Positions 61,409-64,000 of a DNA stretch of 64,000 nucleotides are shown here, one piece after another. The notes under the pieces are model-generated. The model saw only the letters and a program-made list of their open reading frames with translations. It did no database searches and was not told where the DNA came from. Every line of letters starts with the position of its first letter. Position 1 is the stretch's first letter. Source of the stretch: Coniella vitis (lineage: Eukaryota > Ascomycota > Sordariomycetes > Diaporthales > Schizoparmaceae); contig WUJK01000004.1 in the NCBI GenBank assembly GCA_011317545.1, positions 620,001 to 684,000 of the forward strand. The letters are read 5' to 3'. Position numbers and translations under genes: made by a program.

Positions 61409-61877
61409 GATAGACAGATTATTGCAGGGAAGAAACGTCAAAAGGGACGGATAAAGTGCAAGAACTTGTCTTGCAACCACTCGAGGGGGGCAAAGGATGA
61501 ATGAGTGATGGCGTGTTGGCTGTGATTCAAGAACTACATAGTCAACTTCAGCAATGAAATAGAGAAAGGCTTCAAGTTAGAATGTCCGTGCTTCGCGTAT
61601 TCCTAGGCCCACATCTGCTGAATGCCATGGTTCTTTGGCCAATGAATCCAGGACAGCTGGCTCCCAGAGTATCTGTCCAGCTGAAAGTTTTCGGAGCTCA
61701 GTGCTGCGCCTGTTGGTTCAACAACACCAACGGATGCTGCAACATCAACACAGTGTTAGGAAAACGGGCAGCCCACAAGTGGAGAGATAGCCTCGGACCG
61801 GCGCTACACGAACCAACAATGCTTGATTGCCGGGACAAGCCGACGTGCAGATCAATGCCGGAAGGAGTTCCAACTTC
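61409..61877. other. promoter side of ERG26-like gene, left flank of Copia F
   Basis: 469 bp of normal composition. The plus frame 61582-61899 and minus frame 61698-61931 cross into the LTR and have no family features. The last five bases before the LTR, ACTTC (61873-61877), are the complement of E's left TSD GAAGT. Confidence 0.55.
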
Positions 61878-62092
61878 AAAGAAAATAAAGTGTGCATAAA
61901 GCTTAGTCATCAGCTGAAACAGGCGAAACAAAAGAGAGGTTAAAAGAGTATATATCCTTCTATATATCTAGCTATAAAAAGAGCTATTATTCGAATATTT
62001 AAGTATCGCCGAAGCTATTATTCTACTTATATAAAACCTATTATTAGGCTAATATAATAGCTTTCGGGTTAGGGTTAAATACTACTTTTATA
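61878..62092 (-). repeat. 3' LTR of Copia F
   Basis: 215 bp. The outer 70 bp retains CpA/TpG (e.g. GTGTGCATAAAGCTTAGTCATCA), and the rest is RIP-mutated. The purine tract complement (TACCCCCTAACT) lies just inside. Confidence 0.9.
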
Positions 62093-62253
62093 TACCCCCT
62101 AACTAGTAAGGATATTACTAATTGCACTAATAGCAGCCTAATATATACTTTAATATATATTCGTCGTATTTTACTAGTTTAAGATTCTTTCTCTTTCTCC
62201 TTTAGATTAACTTAAACTTATAAATTATAAGTTAAGTATAATTATTATTTAAT

Positions 62254-63789
62254 ATACCTAATTATATATTAATTAACGCTCGAATCTATAAATCTAGCGA
62301 TATAGGTATAAATTATTCTATAAATAACGATATTAATATCCCGATTCGCCCTTTTTTATCCTTTAACGATATTCTTAGTTATAATACTATTTCCGCGCTT
62401 AATAAGGTCGAAGAAATACCTAGCTCCGAATTTAATAGTCTAATAAACGGAATCTACCCTTTATAGGAGTTTACTAATATAATAAGAGAGGATAATAGAA
62501 TAATAGGTTAACCTAACGATTTAGCCCGGTTAATTAATATTATTATTATTAATATTAACTCTAATATTAATACTAATATTAATACCGGCGATAATAACCC
62601 TTCTTATCCGTCCTATATTAATTATTCCCTCGGTAAGTCTTCTTATTTAGGCTTATTTTATATAAATCGGCCGATTAATCTTAAAGTTATAGATAATATC
62701 TATATATTTACTAATAATAATACTATTCCCCGTACTAACTCTCCCCGGAAACGGGTATTTAGAAAATCTCCTTATACTCCCGCTAAGAGAACTAAGTTAT
62801 AGGTTATTAATAGTTTTAAACCTATTAACTCTTACCCCCGGAAACCCCTTCCTTAGGCTTAACCTTAACCTTTAACTAAAAACGATAATAATAATAATAA
62901 TATTAATAATACTACTTTATCCGTTATTATTACCCCTTTTTACTATTTTAAAACCGTTTATAAGTATATAATTATTATTATTAAGGAGGGCTAAATTAAG
63001 CGCTTAACTCCCTATATCGCTTATATTAAAAGCTATAATAATAATAATAATAATAGTAAATATATCTCTACCTTTAATACCCCTAATTATAACTATTATT
63101 ATAAGTAGAATTATACTTATATACCTATCCCCCCTATCCTTAAGCCCTTTATAAACCGAATCTTCTATTTTAAATATATTATTTAGAGCGTTAAAGGAAA
63201 CCTTAATCTTAATAATAAGAAGGCGATATCTAATACCGAAATAAAAGCTAATTATATTTCTTAGGTATAAAAAGCTATTCTTAAGCTATAGGAAGGGGGA
63301 TAATTTAATAGTTTAAATAGCCTACCTAATAATATAATTTCTACCGCCGATTATATCGAGCTAAAAGGGGCTATTAACCGTCTTTATAATAATCTTTATA
63401 AGGTTAAGGAGTTATTTAATACGAATAAAAGGGCTAGATAATAGTTAAATAAGCGGAAAAACGAGCTTATATATAATATTAAGGATTATAAGGTTATATA
63501 TCTTACTTTAGAGGAGGAAAAGGCGAGTTTATAAACTAGGATAGCTAGTTTTAAATAAGAGAGGACCCGATTTATAAATAAAATTACTACTTTATAAGAG
63601 GAGAATATTAACTTATAAGGAGAAAAGACCTATTTAAGGGAGGAGAATACTTCTTTATAGGCTAGTTCGGATAATTATAATCTATATAAGAAAGCTTCTA
63701 TTTAGTAAAAATAGAGAATTACTTATAATAAGGTTGCTTTAGAGATAACGAAGGTTCTTAATAAAATTCTCCTTAAGCTAAAGGTTTAA
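62254..63789 (+). pseudogene. antisense accessory ORF of Copia F (512 codons)
   Basis: 1536 nt in a single frame from ATA (ATG before RIP) to TAA, antisense to F's pol. Spot checks at 62275, 62599, 62761 and 63511 keep the same frame, and all stops seen are TAA or TAG. Segments: IPIRPFLSFNDILSYNTISA; a basic stretch (SPRKRVFRKSPYTPAKRTK); Asn-rich runs; and a C-terminal heptad-like Glu/Leu region (about 63500-63690) as coiled coil. Identical length to E's copy. No function recognised. Confidence 0.65.
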
Positions 63790-64000
63790 AGTATAGAGTT
63801 TAAATATTTATATTAATAAAAAAGGGGTTTTTAATATATCCTCTTATTATTTCGTTATAATATTATAATTATTTTATATTTAAATAATTATAATTAAATC
63901 TTAAAGATTTAAGAGCTTTAAAATACTTAAATTAAGCTTAATCTAGCGGTTTAGTTAAACTATCGGTTAGTATCTATTTTATAGGTAAATATATAACTTT

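Larger units (their letters stand above)
61878..64000 (-). mobile_element. second Copia copy F, inverted, cut by window edge
   Basis: A 215-bp LTR (61878-62092) equals the complement of E's LTRs. It is followed by the antisense ORF region and, from about 63840, the complement of the RNase H end of pol (GCGGTTTAGTTAAAC near 63950, complement of the KPLD region). The element continues past 64000. RIP-mutated except for the outer ~70 bp of the LTR. Confidence 0.9.

Noticed and set aside
61582..61931. ORFs of 105 (plus) and 77 (minus) codons at the left edge of Copia F
   Set aside because: They cross the LTR boundary and overlap each other; chance frames.
21633..64000. CRISPR array or bacterial-type mobile system from repeated ~30-bp units
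   Set aside because: The only short repeats are in LTR C (two copies) and the coding repeat at 10068; the genome is eukaryotic.

Overview
The window comes from a filamentous ascomycete (Pezizomycotina). The evidence is short introns (about 50-100 bp) with GTRNGT donors and CTNAC-like branch sites, fungus-specific families (NACHT-type STAND protein, DUF6536, fungal rhodopsin-like membrane protein, CorA-like protein), an intron-bearing nuclear tRNA-Ile, and very heavy damage of RIP type (repeat-induced point mutation) in every repeat. The species cannot be read from the sequence.

Layout. 1-21.6 kb is a gene-sparse, GC-equilibrated arm. All its recognisable genes lie on the minus strand: a NACHT protein cut by the window edge, a DUF6536 membrane protein, a zinc-finger/His-Gly-Cys repeat protein, a 2OG-Fe(II) oxygenase-like protein, a CorA-like pseudogene with three in-frame stops and a frameshift, a small CxxC-rich protein, and a cytochrome P450 with a probable 1-nt frameshift. 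21.6-52.6 kb is one block of nested LTR retrotransposons. A Copia element (E, 21633-52591) was entered by a Gypsy chromovirus (A, 23013-46133). A in turn received a second Gypsy (B, 27645-35190), a solo LTR (C, 35937-36406) and an inverted Gypsy (D, 37118-44569). Target-site duplications (TSDs) prove the nesting: CGGAG for A, TAGCA for B, TATCT for C, CTATA for D. The block is so RIP-mutated that it has no open frame of 60 codons for about 31 kb. 52.6-61.9 kb is a gene island with a small hydrophilic protein, a doubtful cyanovirin-like ORF, tRNA-Ile(AAT), a 5'-truncated rhodopsin-like gene head to head with a 5'-truncated P450, and an intact ERG26/3beta-HSD-like dehydrogenase. 61.9-64 kb is the start of a second Copia copy (F), inverted relative to E and running off the window.

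Main points of interest. (1) Both Copia copies carry, between pol and the 3' LTR, an antisense reading frame of exactly 512 codons, broken only by RIP-type TAA/TAG. (2) The Gypsy copies A, B and D also carry antisense coiled-coil frames in the same place. These differ strongly between copies while pol does not, and they are locally less RIP-mutated. (3) The 215-bp Copia LTRs show that E's left TSD (GAAGT) recurs not at E's right end but at the inner end of F, suggesting that recombination between E and F inverted the gene island. (4) Gypsy LTR subfamilies share both flanks but have unrelated central segments.

Limits: gene models were built by eye from splice signals and remembered family patterns. 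No homology search was run, and no expression data were used.
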